Source: Streptomyces sp. 3214.6 (lineage in GTDB: Bacteria > Actinomycetota > Actinomycetes > Streptomycetales > Streptomycetaceae). Taken from it: 64,000 nt of DNA. The translations under genes were made by a program, and so were the position numbers. Position 1 is the stretch's first letter; each line of letters begins with the position of its first letter. Shown in pieces: positions 7,298-16,463 of this stretch. The notes under the pieces were generated by a model, which had not been told where the DNA came from, searched no databases, and worked only from the letters and a program-made list of their open reading frames with translations. The stretch is from NCBI RefSeq assembly GCF_900129855.1, contig NZ_LT670819.1:1984001-2048000 (forward strand), written 5' to 3'.

Positions 7298-9346
7298 ATG
7301 ACTGAGCGTCAGCCCGCCGAAGGAAAGCGGGAGAAGGACCGGCCGTGGCTCATGCGCACGTACGCCGGTCACTCCACCGCCGAGGCGTCCAACGAGCTGT
7401 ACCGGCGCAACCTCGCCAAGGGCCAGACGGGTCTGTCGGTGGCGTTCGACCTGCCCACCCAGACCGGCTACGACTCCGACCACGTCCTCGCCCGCGGCGA
7501 GGTCGGCCGGGTCGGCGTGCCGGTGGCCCATCTCGGTGACATGCGCAGGCTGTTCCAGGACATCCCCCTGGAGCAGATGAACACCTCGATGACGATCAAC
7601 GCCACCGCCATGTGGCTGCTGGCGCTCTACCAGGTCGTCGCCGAGGAGCAGGGCGCCGACATCACCCGGCTCCAGGGCACGACCCAGAACGACATCGTCA
7701 AGGAGTACCTGTCGCGGGGCACACACGTGTTCCCGCCGGGGCCGTCGCTCCGCCTGACGACCGACATGATCGCGTACACGGTCTCCCACATCCCGAAGTG
7801 GAACCCGATCAACATCTGCAGCTACCACCTGCAGGAGGCGGGCGCCACGCCGGTCCAGGAGATCGCGTACGCGATGTCGACGGCGATCGCCGTGCTGGAC
7901 GCCGTCCGGGACTCCGGGCAGGTGCCGGCCGAGAAGTTCGGCGACGTCGTCGCCCGGATCTCCTTCTTCGTGAACGCGGGCGTCCGCTTCGTCGAGGAGA
8001 TGTGCAAGATGCGCGCCTTCGGCCGCATCTGGGACCGGATCACCCGCGAGCGCTACGGCATCGACGACCCCAAGCAGCGCCGCTTCCGCTACGGCGTCCA
8101 GGTCAACTCCCTGGGGCTGACGGAGGCGCAGCCGGAGAACAACGTCCAGCGCATCGTCCTGGAGATGCTGGCCGTGACCCTCTCCAAGGACGCACGCGCG
8201 CGTGCCGTGCAGCTCCCCGCCTGGAACGAGGCCCTGGGTCTGCCCCGCCCCTGGGACCAGCAGTGGAGTCTGCGCATCCAGCAGGTCCTCGCCCACGAGA
8301 GCGACCTGCTGGAGTACGAGGACATCTTCGAGGGCTCGCACGTCATCGAGGCGAAGGTCGCGACGCTGGTCGAGGCCTCCCTCGCGGAGATCGAGCGGAT
8401 CCAGGAGATGGGCGGCGCGATGGCCGCCGTCGAGTCCGGCTACCTCAAGTCGCAGCTCGTCTCCTCGCACGCCGAGCGGCGCGGCCGTATCGAGTCCGGG
8501 CAGGAGAAGATCGTCGGCGTCAACATCTTCGAGACGACCGAGCCCAACCCGCTGACCGCCGATCTCGACACCGCGATCCACACGGTCGACCCGGCGGTCG
8601 AGGCCCGGGTCATCGCCTCCCTGCAGAACTGGCGCGACACGCGGTACCAGCCGCCCTTCAACCATCCGCGCCCGTGCAAGGCGCTGGAGAAGCTGAAGGA
8701 GGCCGCCAAGGGCACCGCCAACCTCATGGAGGCCACCCTGGAGTGCGCCCGGGCCGGGGTCACGACCGGCGAGTGGGCGGGGGCGCTGCGCGAGGTGTTC
8801 GGCGAGTTCCGGGCCCCGACCGGGGTCTCCTCGGCGCCGGTGGCGGTGCCGGCGGAGGAGGGCTCGGCCATGGCCGACGTCCGCCGCAGGGTCGATCTGA
8901 CGGCGAAGGACCTCGGGGTCGGCAAGCTGCGCTTCCTGGTCGGCAAGCCGGGCCTGGACGGGCACTCCAACGGCGCCGAGCAGATAGCCGTGCGCGCGCG
9001 TGACGCCGGGTTCGAGGTGGTCTACCAGGGCATCCGGCTGACGCCCGAGCAGATCGTGGACGCCGCGCTGGAGGAGGACGTCCACGCGGTGGGCCTGTCC
9101 ATCCTGTCCGGCTCGCACGCCCAACTGGTGCCGGATGTCCTCGAACGGCTCCGTGTGGCCGGTGCCACAGACATCCCGGTGATCGCCGGTGGCATCATCC
9201 CGAATGGAGACGCCGAACAGCTCAGGGCTGCCGGCGTGGCCGCGGTCTTCACCCCGAAGGACTTCGACATCACCGGAATCATCGGCCGCATCGTCGACGA
9301 GATCCGGACAGCGAACCAGCTCGACCCCCTGGAGGTCCCCGCATGA
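7298..9346 (+). CDS. meaA: Ethylmalonyl-CoA mutase, B12-dependent
   Basis: The 682-residue protein resembles methylmalonyl-CoA mutases. A TIM-barrel catalytic domain spans about residues 15-510, with [13 protein letters not shown] near the N-terminus. A cobalamin-binding domain from about 545 onward carries the DGHSNG form of the D-x-H-x-x-G ligand motif and a LSILSGSH loop. In this cluster it most likely converts (2R)-ethylmalonyl-CoA to methylsuccinyl-CoA; a close alternative is another small acyl-CoA mutase such as isobutyryl-CoA mutase. Its B12 domain is fused to the catalytic chain, so no separate small subunit is needed. GAGGT lies upstream of the ATG, and its stop overlaps the next start (ATGA). 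Confidence 0.94.
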   Translation: MTERQPAEGKREKDRPWLMRTYAGHSTAEASNELYRRNLAKGQTGLSVAFDLPTQTGYDSDHVLARGEVGRVGVPVAHLGDMRRLFQDIPLEQMNTSMTINATAMWLLALYQVVAEEQGADITRLQGTTQNDIVKEYLSRGTHVFPPGPSLRLTTDMIAYTVSHIPKWNPINICSYHLQEAGATPVQEIAYAMSTAIAVLDAVRDSGQVPAEKFGDVVARISFFVNAGVRFVEEMCKMRAFGRIWDRITRERYGIDDPKQRRFRYGVQVNSLGLTEAQPENNVQRIVLEMLAVTLSKDARARAVQLPAWNEALGLPRPWDQQWSLRIQQVLAHESDLLEYEDIFEGSHVIEAKVATLVEASLAEIERIQEMGGAMAAVESGYLKSQLVSSHAERRGRIESGQEKIVGVNIFETTEPNPLTADLDTAIHTVDPAVEARVIASLQNWRDTRYQPPFNHPRPCKALEKLKEAAKGTANLMEATLECARAGVTTGEWAGALREVFGEFRAPTGVSSAPVAVPAEEGSAMADVRRRVDLTAKDLGVGKLRFLVGKPGLDGHSNGAEQIAVRARDAGFEVVYQGIRLTPEQIVDAALEEDVHAVGLSILSGSHAQLVPDVLERLRVAGATDIPVIAGGIIPNGDAEQLRAAGVAAVFTPKDFDITGIIGRIVDEIRTANQLDPLEVPA

Positions 9347-10302
9347 CCGTCAACCGTCTGCGTCCCCGCCGCTCGTGTCTCGCGGTCCCGGGCAGCAACC
9401 CCCGCTTCCTGGAGAAGGCGCAGGGCCTGGCGGCGGACCAGGTCTTCCTCGACCTGGAGGACGCGTGCGCCCCGCTCGCCAAGCCCGAGGCGCGGCACAC
9501 CATCGTCAAGTTCCTCAACGAGGGTGACTGGACGGGCAAGACGAGGGTCGTGCGCGTCAACGACTGGACGACCGAGTGGACGTACCGCGATGTCGTGACG
9601 GTGGTCGAGGGAGCCGGCCCCAACCTCGACTGCATCATGCTGCCGAAGGTGCAGAACGCCCAGCAGATCGTCGCCCTGGACCTGCTGCTGACGCAGATCG
9701 AGAAGACCATGGGCTTCGAGGTCGGCAAGATCGGCATCGAGGCGCAGATCGAGAACGCCCAGGGCCTCAACAACGTCAACGAGATCGCGCAGGCCTCCCC
9801 GCGCATCGAGACGATCATCTTCGGCCCGGCCGACTTCATGGCCTCGATCAACATGAAGTCGCTGGTCGTGGGCGAGCAGCCGCCCGGCTACCCGGCGGAC
9901 GCCTACCACTACATCCTGATGAAGATCCTGATGGCCGCCCGTGCCAACGACCTCCAGGCGATCGACGGCCCCTACCTGCAGATCCGCAACGTCGACGGCT
10001 ACCGCGAGGTCGCCCGGCGCGCCGCCGCCCTCGGCTTCGACGGCAAGTGGGTGCTGCACCCGGGCCAGGTCGAGGCGTCCAACGAGATCTTCTCGCCGTC
10101 GCAGGAGGACTACGACCACGCCGAGCTGATCCTGGACGCGTACGACTACTACACGTCCGAGGCGGGCGGCAAGAAGGGCTCGGCGATGCTCGGCGACGAG
10201 ATGATCGACGAGGCCAGCCGCAAGATGGCGCTGGTCATCTCCGGCAAGGGACGCGCGGCCGGCATGCAGCGCACGTCGAAGTTCGAAACCCCCGTCGACT
10301 AA
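9343..10302 (+). CDS. mcl: CitE-like lyase, probable L-malyl-CoA/beta-methylmalyl-CoA lyase
   Basis: This 319-residue protein belongs to the HpcH/HpaI-CitE lyase superfamily. It has the N-terminal SCLAVPGSNPRF motif, the acidic metal-site segment FLDLEDACAP, the IGIEAQIENAQGL strand and the GPADFMASI motif. In the ethylmalonyl-CoA pathway this class cleaves beta-methylmalyl-CoA to glyoxylate and propionyl-CoA, and may also act on malyl-CoA. The reaction is assigned from the neighbours. It overlaps meaA by 4 bp (ATGA), so the two are translationally coupled. Length matches the family. Confidence 0.88.
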   Translation: MTVNRLRPRRSCLAVPGSNPRFLEKAQGLAADQVFLDLEDACAPLAKPEARHTIVKFLNEGDWTGKTRVVRVNDWTTEWTYRDVVTVVEGAGPNLDCIMLPKVQNAQQIVALDLLLTQIEKTMGFEVGKIGIEAQIENAQGLNNVNEIAQASPRIETIIFGPADFMASINMKSLVVGEQPPGYPADAYHYILMKILMAARANDLQAIDGPYLQIRNVDGYREVARRAAALGFDGKWVLHPGQVEASNEIFSPSQEDYDHAELILDAYDYYTSEAGGKKGSAMLGDEMIDEASRKMALVISGKGRAAGMQRTSKFETPVD

Positions 10303-10317
10303 GGAGCCCTGAGCGCG

Positions 10318-10824
10318 ATGCAGTTCGGACGCACCTACGAGGAGTTCGAGGTCGGCGCGACGTACAAGCACTGGCCGGGCAAGACGGTCACGGAGTACGA
10401 CGACCACCTGTTCTGTCTCCTCACCATGAACCACCACCCGCTCCACATGGACACCAACTACGCGGAGAAGACGACCGACTTCGGCAAGAACGTCGTCGTC
10501 GGGAACTACATCTACTCCCTGCTGCTCGGCATGTCCGTGCCGGACGTCTCCGGCAAGGCCATCGCCAACCTGGAGATCGAGTCGCTCAAGCACGTGGCGC
10601 CGACCTTCCACGGCGACACGATCTACGGGCAGACGACCGTGCTCGACAAGTGGCCGTCCAAGTCGAAGAACGACCGCGGCATCGTCTACGTCGAGACCAA
10701 GGGCTACAAGCAGGACGGCACGCTGGTCTGCGTGTTCCGCCGCAAGGTGATGGTGCCGACCGAGACGTACATCAAGGAGCGCGGCGGCGAGCAGCCCGGC
10801 CGCCCGGAACTTCAGGAAGGCTGA
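10318..10824 (+). CDS. MaoC-like (R)-specific hydratase, probable mesaconyl-CoA hydratase
   Basis: The 168-residue protein has a single hot-dog fold of the MaoC class. The motif FCLLTMNHHPLHMDTNYA resembles the hydratase 2 signature with catalytic Asp and His. VVVGNYIYSLLLGMSVPD and the later strands complete the fold. By position it should hydrate mesaconyl-C1-CoA to beta-methylmalyl-CoA. The proteobacterial enzyme described for this step is about twice this size with two hot-dog repeats, so this actinobacterial version probably dimerises to form the site. AAGGAG-type ribosome binding precedes the ATG, and the gene lies 15 bp after the lyase and 3 bp before the dehydrogenase. Confidence 0.82.
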   Translation: MQFGRTYEEFEVGATYKHWPGKTVTEYDDHLFCLLTMNHHPLHMDTNYAEKTTDFGKNVVVGNYIYSLLLGMSVPDVSGKAIANLEIESLKHVAPTFHGDTIYGQTTVLDKWPSKSKNDRGIVYVETKGYKQDGTLVCVFRRKVMVPTETYIKERGGEQPGRPELQEG

Positions 10825-10827
10825 TCG

Positions 10828-12033
10828 ATGGCCCGCCTCGCCCAGACCGCCGGTCTGACCGACGTCCAGCAGGAGATCCTCTCCACCGTCCGCGACTTCG
10901 TGGACAAGGAGATCATCCCCGTGGCGACCGAACTGGAGCACCGCGACGAGTACCCGCAGCAGATCGTCGACGGTCTCAAGGAGTTGGGCCTGTTCGGCCT
11001 GATGATCCCCGAGGAGTACGGCGGTCTGGGCGAGTCGCTCCTCACCTACGCTCTGTGCGTGGAGGAGATCGCCCGCGGCTGGATGTCCGTGTCCGGCATC
11101 ATCAACACGCACTTCATCGTGGCGTACATGCTCAAGCAGCACGGCACGCAGGAGCAGAAGGACCACTACCTGCCGCGCATGGCGGCCGGCGACATCCGGG
11201 GCGCGTTCTCCATGTCGGAGCCGGCCCTCGGCTCGGACGTGTCCGCGATCACGTCGAAGGCGGTGAAGGACGGCGACGAGTACGTCCTCAACGGCCAGAA
11301 GATGTGGCTGACGAACGGCGGAACGTCCTCGCTGGTGGCTGTTCTCGTGCGAAGTGACGAAGGACACCCCGAGGGCACCGCGCCCCACAAGTCGATGACG
11401 ACCTTCCTGATCGAGAAGGAGCCCGGCTTCGGTGAGGTCCGCCCGGGCCTGACCATCCCGGGCAAGATCGAGAAGATGGGCTACAAGGGCGTCGACACGA
11501 CCGAGCTCATCATGGACGGCCTGCGGCTTTCCGCCGATCGGGTGCTCGGCGGGGTCACCGGCCGAGGTTTTTACCAAATGATGGACGGCGTCGAGGTTGG
11601 GCGCGTCAATGTCGCGGCGCGTGGCTGTGGCGTCGCACAGCGTGCGTTCGAGCTGGGTGTGCGGTACGCCCAGCAGCGCCACACCTTCGGCAAGGCGATC
11701 GCCCAGCACCAGGCGATCCAGTTCAAGCTGGCCGAGATGGCTACCAAGGTCGAGGCCGCCCATGCGATGATGGTGAACGCCGCGCGCAAAAAGGATTCCG
11801 GAGAACGAAACGACCTTGAGGCAGGGATGGCGAAGTACCTCGCCTCCGAGTACTGCAAGGAGGTCGTGGAGGATGCCTTCCGGATCCACGGCGGGTACGG
11901 CTTCTCCAAGGAATACGAGATCGAGCGCCTCTACCGCGAGGCCCCGATGTTGCTGATCGGTGAAGGCACCGCCGAAATCCAGAAAATGATCATCGGGCGC
12001 CGCCTGCTCGAGGAGTACCGGTTCGAGGGCTGA
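10828..12033 (+). CDS. Acyl-CoA dehydrogenase, probable methylsuccinyl-CoA dehydrogenase
   Basis: The 401-residue flavoprotein has the canonical acyl-CoA dehydrogenase layout: helical N-domain, central beta domain with FSMSEPALGSDVS and KMWLTNGG, and C-terminal helices with QQRHTFGKAIAQHQA. The segment PMLLIGEGTAEIQKMIIGR carries the usual catalytic Glu region. In this operon the expected reaction is oxidation of (2S)-methylsuccinyl-CoA to mesaconyl-CoA. Sequence alone cannot exclude a short or branched acyl substrate. Between about 11560 and 11830 the GC content dips relative to the rest of the gene (for example GGTTTTTACCAAATG), but the frame is intact. Confidence 0.88.
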   Translation: MARLAQTAGLTDVQQEILSTVRDFVDKEIIPVATELEHRDEYPQQIVDGLKELGLFGLMIPEEYGGLGESLLTYALCVEEIARGWMSVSGIINTHFIVAYMLKQHGTQEQKDHYLPRMAAGDIRGAFSMSEPALGSDVSAITSKAVKDGDEYVLNGQKMWLTNGGTSSLVAVLVRSDEGHPEGTAPHKSMTTFLIEKEPGFGEVRPGLTIPGKIEKMGYKGVDTTELIMDGLRLSADRVLGGVTGRGFYQMMDGVEVGRVNVAARGCGVAQRAFELGVRYAQQRHTFGKAIAQHQAIQFKLAEMATKVEAAHAMMVNAARKKDSGERNDLEAGMAKYLASEYCKEVVEDAFRIHGGYGFSKEYEIERLYREAPMLLIGEGTAEIQKMIIGRRLLEEYRFEG

Positions 12034-12205
12034 TTGCCAGAGTTGGGGGTGTTTTCTTCGAGAAGAAGATCACACCCGGTCAACTTCCGTCAGCCGTCGA
12101 CTCGGCTTCCTGGCTTACCCAGTTGTGGCCCCGAACCGCTACGATCGCCGAAAAGCCGCCGTCCCCCCTGTCGAAGCGCGGCATCATCCGCTACGAAGGT
12201 CATCC

Positions 12206-12862
12206 ATGCCCCACAGCCAAACCTCTGCACACCGCGACAGCCTGGTAGGCGCACGCCTCGCGCGCGGAGCATCGCCGTGGCTCCTGCCGACCGTCGCCAC
12301 CGCAGCCGTCAGCCTGCTGCGCGCTCGACGCTCGGGTGCCGCCAAGGCCGTCGCCGTGCCCGCTACCGCTCTCGCGGCGGGCATGCTGTGGTTCTTCCGC
12401 GACCCCGAGCGTGAGATCGCCCCGGGCCGGGTCATCTCGCCCGCCGACGGAGTGGTGCAGAGCATCATGCCGTGGAAGGACGGGCGCACCCGGGTCGCGA
12501 TCTTCATGAGCCCGCTCAACGTCCACGTCAACCGCGCGCCGCTGGCCGGCACCGTGACGTCGGTCGAGCACATCCCCGGCGGCTTCGTTCCGGCTTTCAA
12601 CAAGGAGAGCGAGAACAACGAGCGCGTCGTCTGGCACTTCGACACCGAGCTCGGTGACATCGAGATGATCCAGATCGCCGGCGCCGTCGCCCGCCGCATC
12701 GTCCCCTACATCCCCGAGGGCACGAAGGTCGAGCAGGGCGAGCGGATCGGCCTGATCCGTTTCGGCTCGCGCGTCGACATCTACCTGCCCGAGGGCGTGG
12801 AGGTCGCGGTCGAGGTGGGACAGAAGACGGTGGCGGGGGTGACTCGCATTGACCGTGATTGA
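12206..12862 (+). CDS. psd: Phosphatidylserine decarboxylase proenzyme
   Basis: The 218-residue protein converts phosphatidylserine to phosphatidylethanolamine at the membrane. It is the short Psd type. It carries WFFRDPER, a hallmark near residue 60, SPADGVVQSI, FMSPLNVHVNRAP, and the RFGSRVDIYLP region near the C-terminus. The Gly-Ser there is the expected self-cleavage site that makes the pyruvoyl group. The ATG at 12206 follows GAAGG and gives the 218-residue length I recall for Streptomyces Psd; upstream in-frame codons look unsupported. An N-terminal hydrophobic stretch (about 23-50) suits membrane association. The 3' end overlaps pssA by 14 bp. Confidence 0.95.
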   Translation: MPHSQTSAHRDSLVGARLARGASPWLLPTVATAAVSLLRARRSGAAKAVAVPATALAAGMLWFFRDPEREIAPGRVISPADGVVQSIMPWKDGRTRVAIFMSPLNVHVNRAPLAGTVTSVEHIPGGFVPAFNKESENNERVVWHFDTELGDIEMIQIAGAVARRIVPYIPEGTKVEQGERIGLIRFGSRVDIYLPEGVEVAVEVGQKTVAGVTRIDRD

Positions 12863-13700
12863 CCCTGAGACCCAGGGCTGGGTGCCCGAGGCCGACGAGG
12901 TGGACGACGAGGAGGAGATGCCCCTCTCTCTCCGCCTGTCGATAGCGGACACCCTCACCCTCGGCAACGCCACATGCGGCTTCATGGCGGTGTACTTCAC
13001 CACCACCGGCATCCTCATCCCGCACCTCACCGGTGACCAGGAGACCGGCATGGCCCGCCACAGCGCGGCCACGGCGGTCATCCTGATGCTGTGCGCGGCG
13101 GTCTTCGACCTCTTCGACGGCCTGGTCGCCCGCAAGCTGCGCTCGTCCCCGATGGGCGCGGAGCTGGACAACCTCTCGGACCTGATCAGCTTCGGCCTGG
13201 CCCCGGCGTACTTCGTCCTGGTCTACGGCATGGTCGCCGACGACGCACACCAGCGGGTCGCGGCGGTCGGCGCGATCGTCGTCCTGCTGGCGGTGGTGCT
13301 GAGGCTCGCGAGATTCTCCTGCGTCACCGTAAAGGACGGCACCTTCCAGGGCATGCCCTCGCCGTTCGGCGCGCTGACGGTCGTCTCGATCGTGCTCCTC
13401 GAGCTGCCCTTCGCGGCGACGCTGATGGCCATCCTGGGCACCGCCTGGCTGATGGTGAGCCGGGTCGAGTACCCGAAGCCGCGGGGCCGCCTCGCCGGCG
13501 CGATGCTCTCCTGGATCGTGCTGTCGATGGGCCTGCTGGCGGCCTGGGCGTTCGACGCCCCGAGCGGCCAGCTCCTGCTCCAGACCGGCTGCGCGCTGCA
13601 GCTGGTGATGGGCGCGGTCATCCCGCTTTTCGCCACGGCCCGCCGGGTGAACAACTTCCGCGACAACCGACGCGAGGCCCGGGCGGCGCAGCTGCCCTGA
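12849..13700 (+). CDS. pssA: CDP-diacylglycerol-serine O-phosphatidyltransferase
   Basis: The 283-residue integral membrane protein makes phosphatidylserine from CDP-diacylglycerol and serine, the substrate of the psd product encoded just upstream. The CDP-alcohol phosphotransferase signature D-G-x2-A-R-x8-G-x3-D-x3-D is present as DGLVARKLRSSPMGAELD followed by NLSD, near residues 88-110. About six to eight hydrophobic segments follow an acidic N-terminus. The annotated start is a TTG at 12849 inside psd; a GTG two codons later (12855) is an equally plausible start. A strong hairpin terminator follows. Confidence 0.94.
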   Translation: MTVIDPETQGWVPEADEVDDEEEMPLSLRLSIADTLTLGNATCGFMAVYFTTTGILIPHLTGDQETGMARHSAATAVILMLCAAVFDLFDGLVARKLRSSPMGAELDNLSDLISFGLAPAYFVLVYGMVADDAHQRVAAVGAIVVLLAVVLRLARFSCVTVKDGTFQGMPSPFGALTVVSIVLLELPFAATLMAILGTAWLMVSRVEYPKPRGRLAGAMLSWIVLSMGLLAAWAFDAPSGQLLLQTGCALQLVMGAVIPLFATARRVNNFRDNRREARAAQLP

Positions 13701-13713
13701 CCCTCACCTCACC

Positions 13714-13766
13714 GTCGAACGGGTGTGGCCCGAGCCTCTTCCAGGCTCGGGCCACACCCGTTTGAC
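13714..13766. terminator. Strong hairpin terminator after pssA
   Basis: Positions 13714-13737 pair with 13743-13766 around a CTTCC loop, giving 24 pairs with a single G-T wobble. The outer arm ends CGTTTGAC. It would terminate the psd-pssA transcript. Confidence 0.92.
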
Positions 13767-13876
13767 GGGTCAACTACTCGGCGCTGACGCCCAGTTGCAG
13801 GCCGCAAGGAAGAAGAGGACGGTGGAATCAGGGGGTTCACAGGGATTCGTCCCGTTCCATGGATCGGAGGGCGACC

Positions 13877-15103
13877 ATGCCCGCACACACCCCCACGGAC
13901 CACCTCGTCCCGCACATCTCGACGATCCCGGCGAACTCGGGCGCCGGCGTGAAGCTGTTCGTCCGGGAGTACGACGGCACCAAGCCGGGCCACACGCCCC
14001 AACCGGTCCTGATGCTCCACGGCAGAAGCGTGCCCGTGGTCGCGGGGTTCGACCTCGTGCTCCCCCCGGGAGCCGATGGCCCGGCGACCCGGTACAGCTG
14101 GGCGCAGGACCTGGCCGACGACGGCTACGACGTCTTCCTCATGGACCTCCAGGGGAGCGGACGCTCGCCACGTCCGCAGATGGACGCGCCGTGCAACGCC
14201 AACCCGGCGCAACAGGACCTCCTGGTGCCGAACCCCCTCCCTGCCCCGTGCGCACCTCCCTACCCGCACCAGTTGGGCAACGCCGAGAGCGAGTGGGCGG
14301 AGCTGAACACCGTCGTCAAGTTCATCAGGGCGCTGCCCGGCAGGGACCATCCGATCGACTTCGTCGGCTGGTCCGCGGCCGCGTTCGTCATGGGCCCCTA
14401 CACGCTCCAGCACCCCGGCGACGTCAGGAACCTGCTCCTGCTCGCCCCGATCTTCCCGCCGCAGGGCCGCTGGTCCACGAACCCCGCGGATCCCTTCGGG
14501 CGCCCGCCGGAGGCCACGACCCTGCCGATGTCCCTGCCGGCCGTCACGTTCGGCTTCCCGATGAACGTCGGCAGCAAGACCGGCTTCAAGACCGCCTGGG
14601 ACAAGGAGCAGGCCAGCCCGCTGCAGCGCGAGCCCGGCATCGAGGACAAGGTGTGGGCCGCCTGCATGGAGAACGACCCCGTCGGCAGCAAGTGGGGCCC
14701 GGTGCTGTCACCAGGCGTGTTCGAGGGGATCCTGCGGTACCGGAACACCTACTGGTGGGGCTGGAACAACCAGACCGTCCCGCACAAGGACCCGGGAGGC
14801 ACGTACGTACTCGGTGACCGGGTCCCCGTGCTCATCCTCTACGGCGAGCAGGACACGCAGGCCAACACCTCGGCGACGCTCCCTCCGGTCCTGCACTTCT
14901 CCGTGCCGGACCTCTACACGGCCGTCCAGGGACCGGACAAGCTGATGTTCCGGCTGGCCGGCGCGGGACACTCGGTGCCCTGGGAGCGCAACGCCAAGGT
15001 CGTGCAGCGCTTCGCGAGGCACTGGCTCGACAAGGGCAAGGTCGAGGGCCTCACGAGCGGCAGCTACTACCGGGACGACGACGGCGCCCTGTACCCCCTA
15101 TAG
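13877..15103 (+). CDS. Alpha/beta-hydrolase fold protein
   Basis: The 408-residue protein has an alpha/beta-hydrolase core. VLMLHGRSVPVV forms the oxyanion-hole strand, GWSAAAFV (about residue 160) is the nucleophile elbow with the last Gly of GxSxG replaced by Ala, LILYGEQDTQ supplies the likely acid, and GAGHSVPWE supplies the His. It has an unusually large insert between core strands (roughly 75-140 and 190-300), rich in Pro and Trp. No signal peptide is seen, so it is probably cytoplasmic. The substrate is unknown. The ATG at 13877 is preceded by GGAGGG; an ATG at 13859 is upstream of that site. The 3' end lies in a 20-bp tandem repeat shared with the convergent glycerate kinase gene. Confidence 0.8.
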   Translation: MPAHTPTDHLVPHISTIPANSGAGVKLFVREYDGTKPGHTPQPVLMLHGRSVPVVAGFDLVLPPGADGPATRYSWAQDLADDGYDVFLMDLQGSGRSPRPQMDAPCNANPAQQDLLVPNPLPAPCAPPYPHQLGNAESEWAELNTVVKFIRALPGRDHPIDFVGWSAAAFVMGPYTLQHPGDVRNLLLLAPIFPPQGRWSTNPADPFGRPPEATTLPMSLPAVTFGFPMNVGSKTGFKTAWDKEQASPLQREPGIEDKVWAACMENDPVGSKWGPVLSPGVFEGILRYRNTYWWGWNNQTVPHKDPGGTYVLGDRVPVLILYGEQDTQANTSATLPPVLHFSVPDLYTAVQGPDKLMFRLAGAGHSVPWERNAKVVQRFARHWLDKGKVEGLTSGSYYRDDDGALYPL

Positions 15104-15130
15104 GGCTCAGGTACCCCCTACGGGGGTCAG
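15091..15130. repeat. Two 20-bp tandem copies covering two convergent stop codons
   Basis: The halves 15091-15110 and 15111-15130 match at 17 of 20 bases; both begin GTACCCCCTA and end TCAG. The first holds the TAG stop of the hydrolase (15101-15103). The second holds the TCA that is the stop of the minus-strand glycerate kinase (15127-15129). Confidence 0.9.
15113..15127. terminator. Small hairpin between convergent genes
   Basis: ACCCCC-TAC-GGGGGT forms a 6-bp GC-rich stem in the second repeat copy, between the two convergent stop codons. It could act as a modest bidirectional terminator. Confidence 0.5.
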
Positions 15131-16278
15131 GACAGAAAGTCCCGCCCGATCCGCTCGGCGACCCGCTCCAGGATCGGTCCGGCGTCCGAGATGCACGTGG
15201 CCACGTCCGGCTCGACGTCGGTCAGCGGGTACGCCCGGCGGATCCCCGCCCGGCCCAGCTCCGCCGGCGGCAGGGCGAGACGGCCGCACACGGCGACGAC
15301 CTCCTTGCCTGCCGCACGGGCCGCCGCGGCGACACCCGCGGGGGCCTTGCCGTGCAGGGTCTGCTCGTCCAGCGACCCCTCGCCGGTGATCACCAGCTCC
15401 GCCCGCTCGAGCGCCGGCCCGAAGCCCAGCACGTCGAGCATGACGTCGATGCCGGCGCGGAAGCGGGCGCCGACGAGCAGCGCGCCGTAGCCGATGCCGC
15501 CCGCGGCGCCCGCGCCCGGCGCGGCGGCGTACTCCGCCGCCCTCGGCCCGACCGCCGTCTCCAGCACCGTCGCGTAGTGCGTGAGCGCCGCGTCCAGGGT
15601 CTCGACGTCGTCCGGCGAGGCGCCCTTCTGCGGCCCGTACACCGCCGACGCCCCCTTGGGGCCGGTCAGCGGGTTGTCGACGTCGCTCGCCAGGACCAGT
15701 TCCACGGACGCGAGGCGCGGGTCCAGGTCCGACAGGTCGGCGCGGGCCAGCTCCGCGAGGCCGCCGCCGCCCGGCGCCACCGGCTCGCCGTCCTCGTCCA
15801 GGAACCGGGCGCCGAGCGCGGACAGCATGCCCGCGCCGCCGTCCGTGGTGGCGCTGCCGCCGACCCCGAACACGATCGTGCGCACGCCAGCGTCCAGCGC
15901 GGCCCGCAGCAGTTCCCCGGAGCCGTATGTCGACGCCGTGAGCGGCGCGAACACGCCGGCCGGGAGCCGTTGCAACCCGCTCGCCTCGGCCATCTCCACG
16001 ACCGCGGTGTCGCCGCGCACCGCGAACGCGGCGGTGACCTCGTGCCCGAGGGGGCCGGCGACCCGCACCTCGCGGCGTTCGAAGCCGGCCGCGACCGCCG
16101 CGGCGACCGTCCCGTCACCTCCGTCGGCGACGGGCAGGGCCTCCACCTCGACGTCCGGTACGACCCGGCGCAGTCCGGCCGTCACCCGCTCGGCGACCTC
16201 CACGGCCGTCAGCGAGCCCTTGAACTTGTCCGCGGCCACGAGCACCCGTCGGGTGCCCTGCGCTGCAGCGTCCGCCAC
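15127..16278 (-). CDS. Glycerate 2-kinase, GarK/GlxK class
   Basis: The 383-residue protein matches the class II glycerate kinase family of usual length about 380. Motifs include the N-terminal ADKFKGSLTA, PVADGGDGT, a central GVGGSATTDGGAGML glycine-rich loop, and VITGEGSLDEQTLHGKAPAGV near the C-terminus. It phosphorylates D-glycerate using ATP, giving 2-phosphoglycerate in glyoxylate or serine-linked carbon metabolism. That fits loosely with glyoxylate release by the upstream ethylmalonyl-CoA genes, though it is on the other strand. The start is a GTG at 16278 with GGGGA upstream; an ATG at 16286 is out of frame. Confidence 0.93.
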   Translation of the reverse strand: MADAAAQGTRRVLVAADKFKGSLTAVEVAERVTAGLRRVVPDVEVEALPVADGGDGTVAAAVAAGFERREVRVAGPLGHEVTAAFAVRGDTAVVEMAEASGLQRLPAGVFAPLTASTYGSGELLRAALDAGVRTIVFGVGGSATTDGGAGMLSALGARFLDEDGEPVAPGGGGLAELARADLSDLDPRLASVELVLASDVDNPLTGPKGASAVYGPQKGASPDDVETLDAALTHYATVLETAVGPRAAEYAAAPGAGAAGGIGYGALLVGARFRAGIDVMLDVLGFGPALERAELVITGEGSLDEQTLHGKAPAGVAAAARAAGKEVVAVCGRLALPPAELGRAGIRRAYPLTDVEPDVATCISDAGPILERVAERIGRDFLS

Positions 16279-16463
16279 CTTGCCATCCCCTTGCTCTCCG
16301 GGCCCCGCGCACGTCAGGGCCAGTCGCGCCGCTGCGACCTTAACCGGAGGACGCCCCCGCCGTCATGCGGAGACCGGACCCTGGAACAAGCCTGAGCGCC
16401 GTCTGTGGGCCGTCCGGGCCCGCACGAGTGTTCCCGGGATCCGGAATCGGGTAAACCGGAGCC

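Noticed and set aside
11521..11840. Recombined segment in the acyl-CoA dehydrogenase gene
   Set aside because: Lower GC here is mild and the protein motifs are continuous, so transfer cannot be claimed without a sliding-window comparison.
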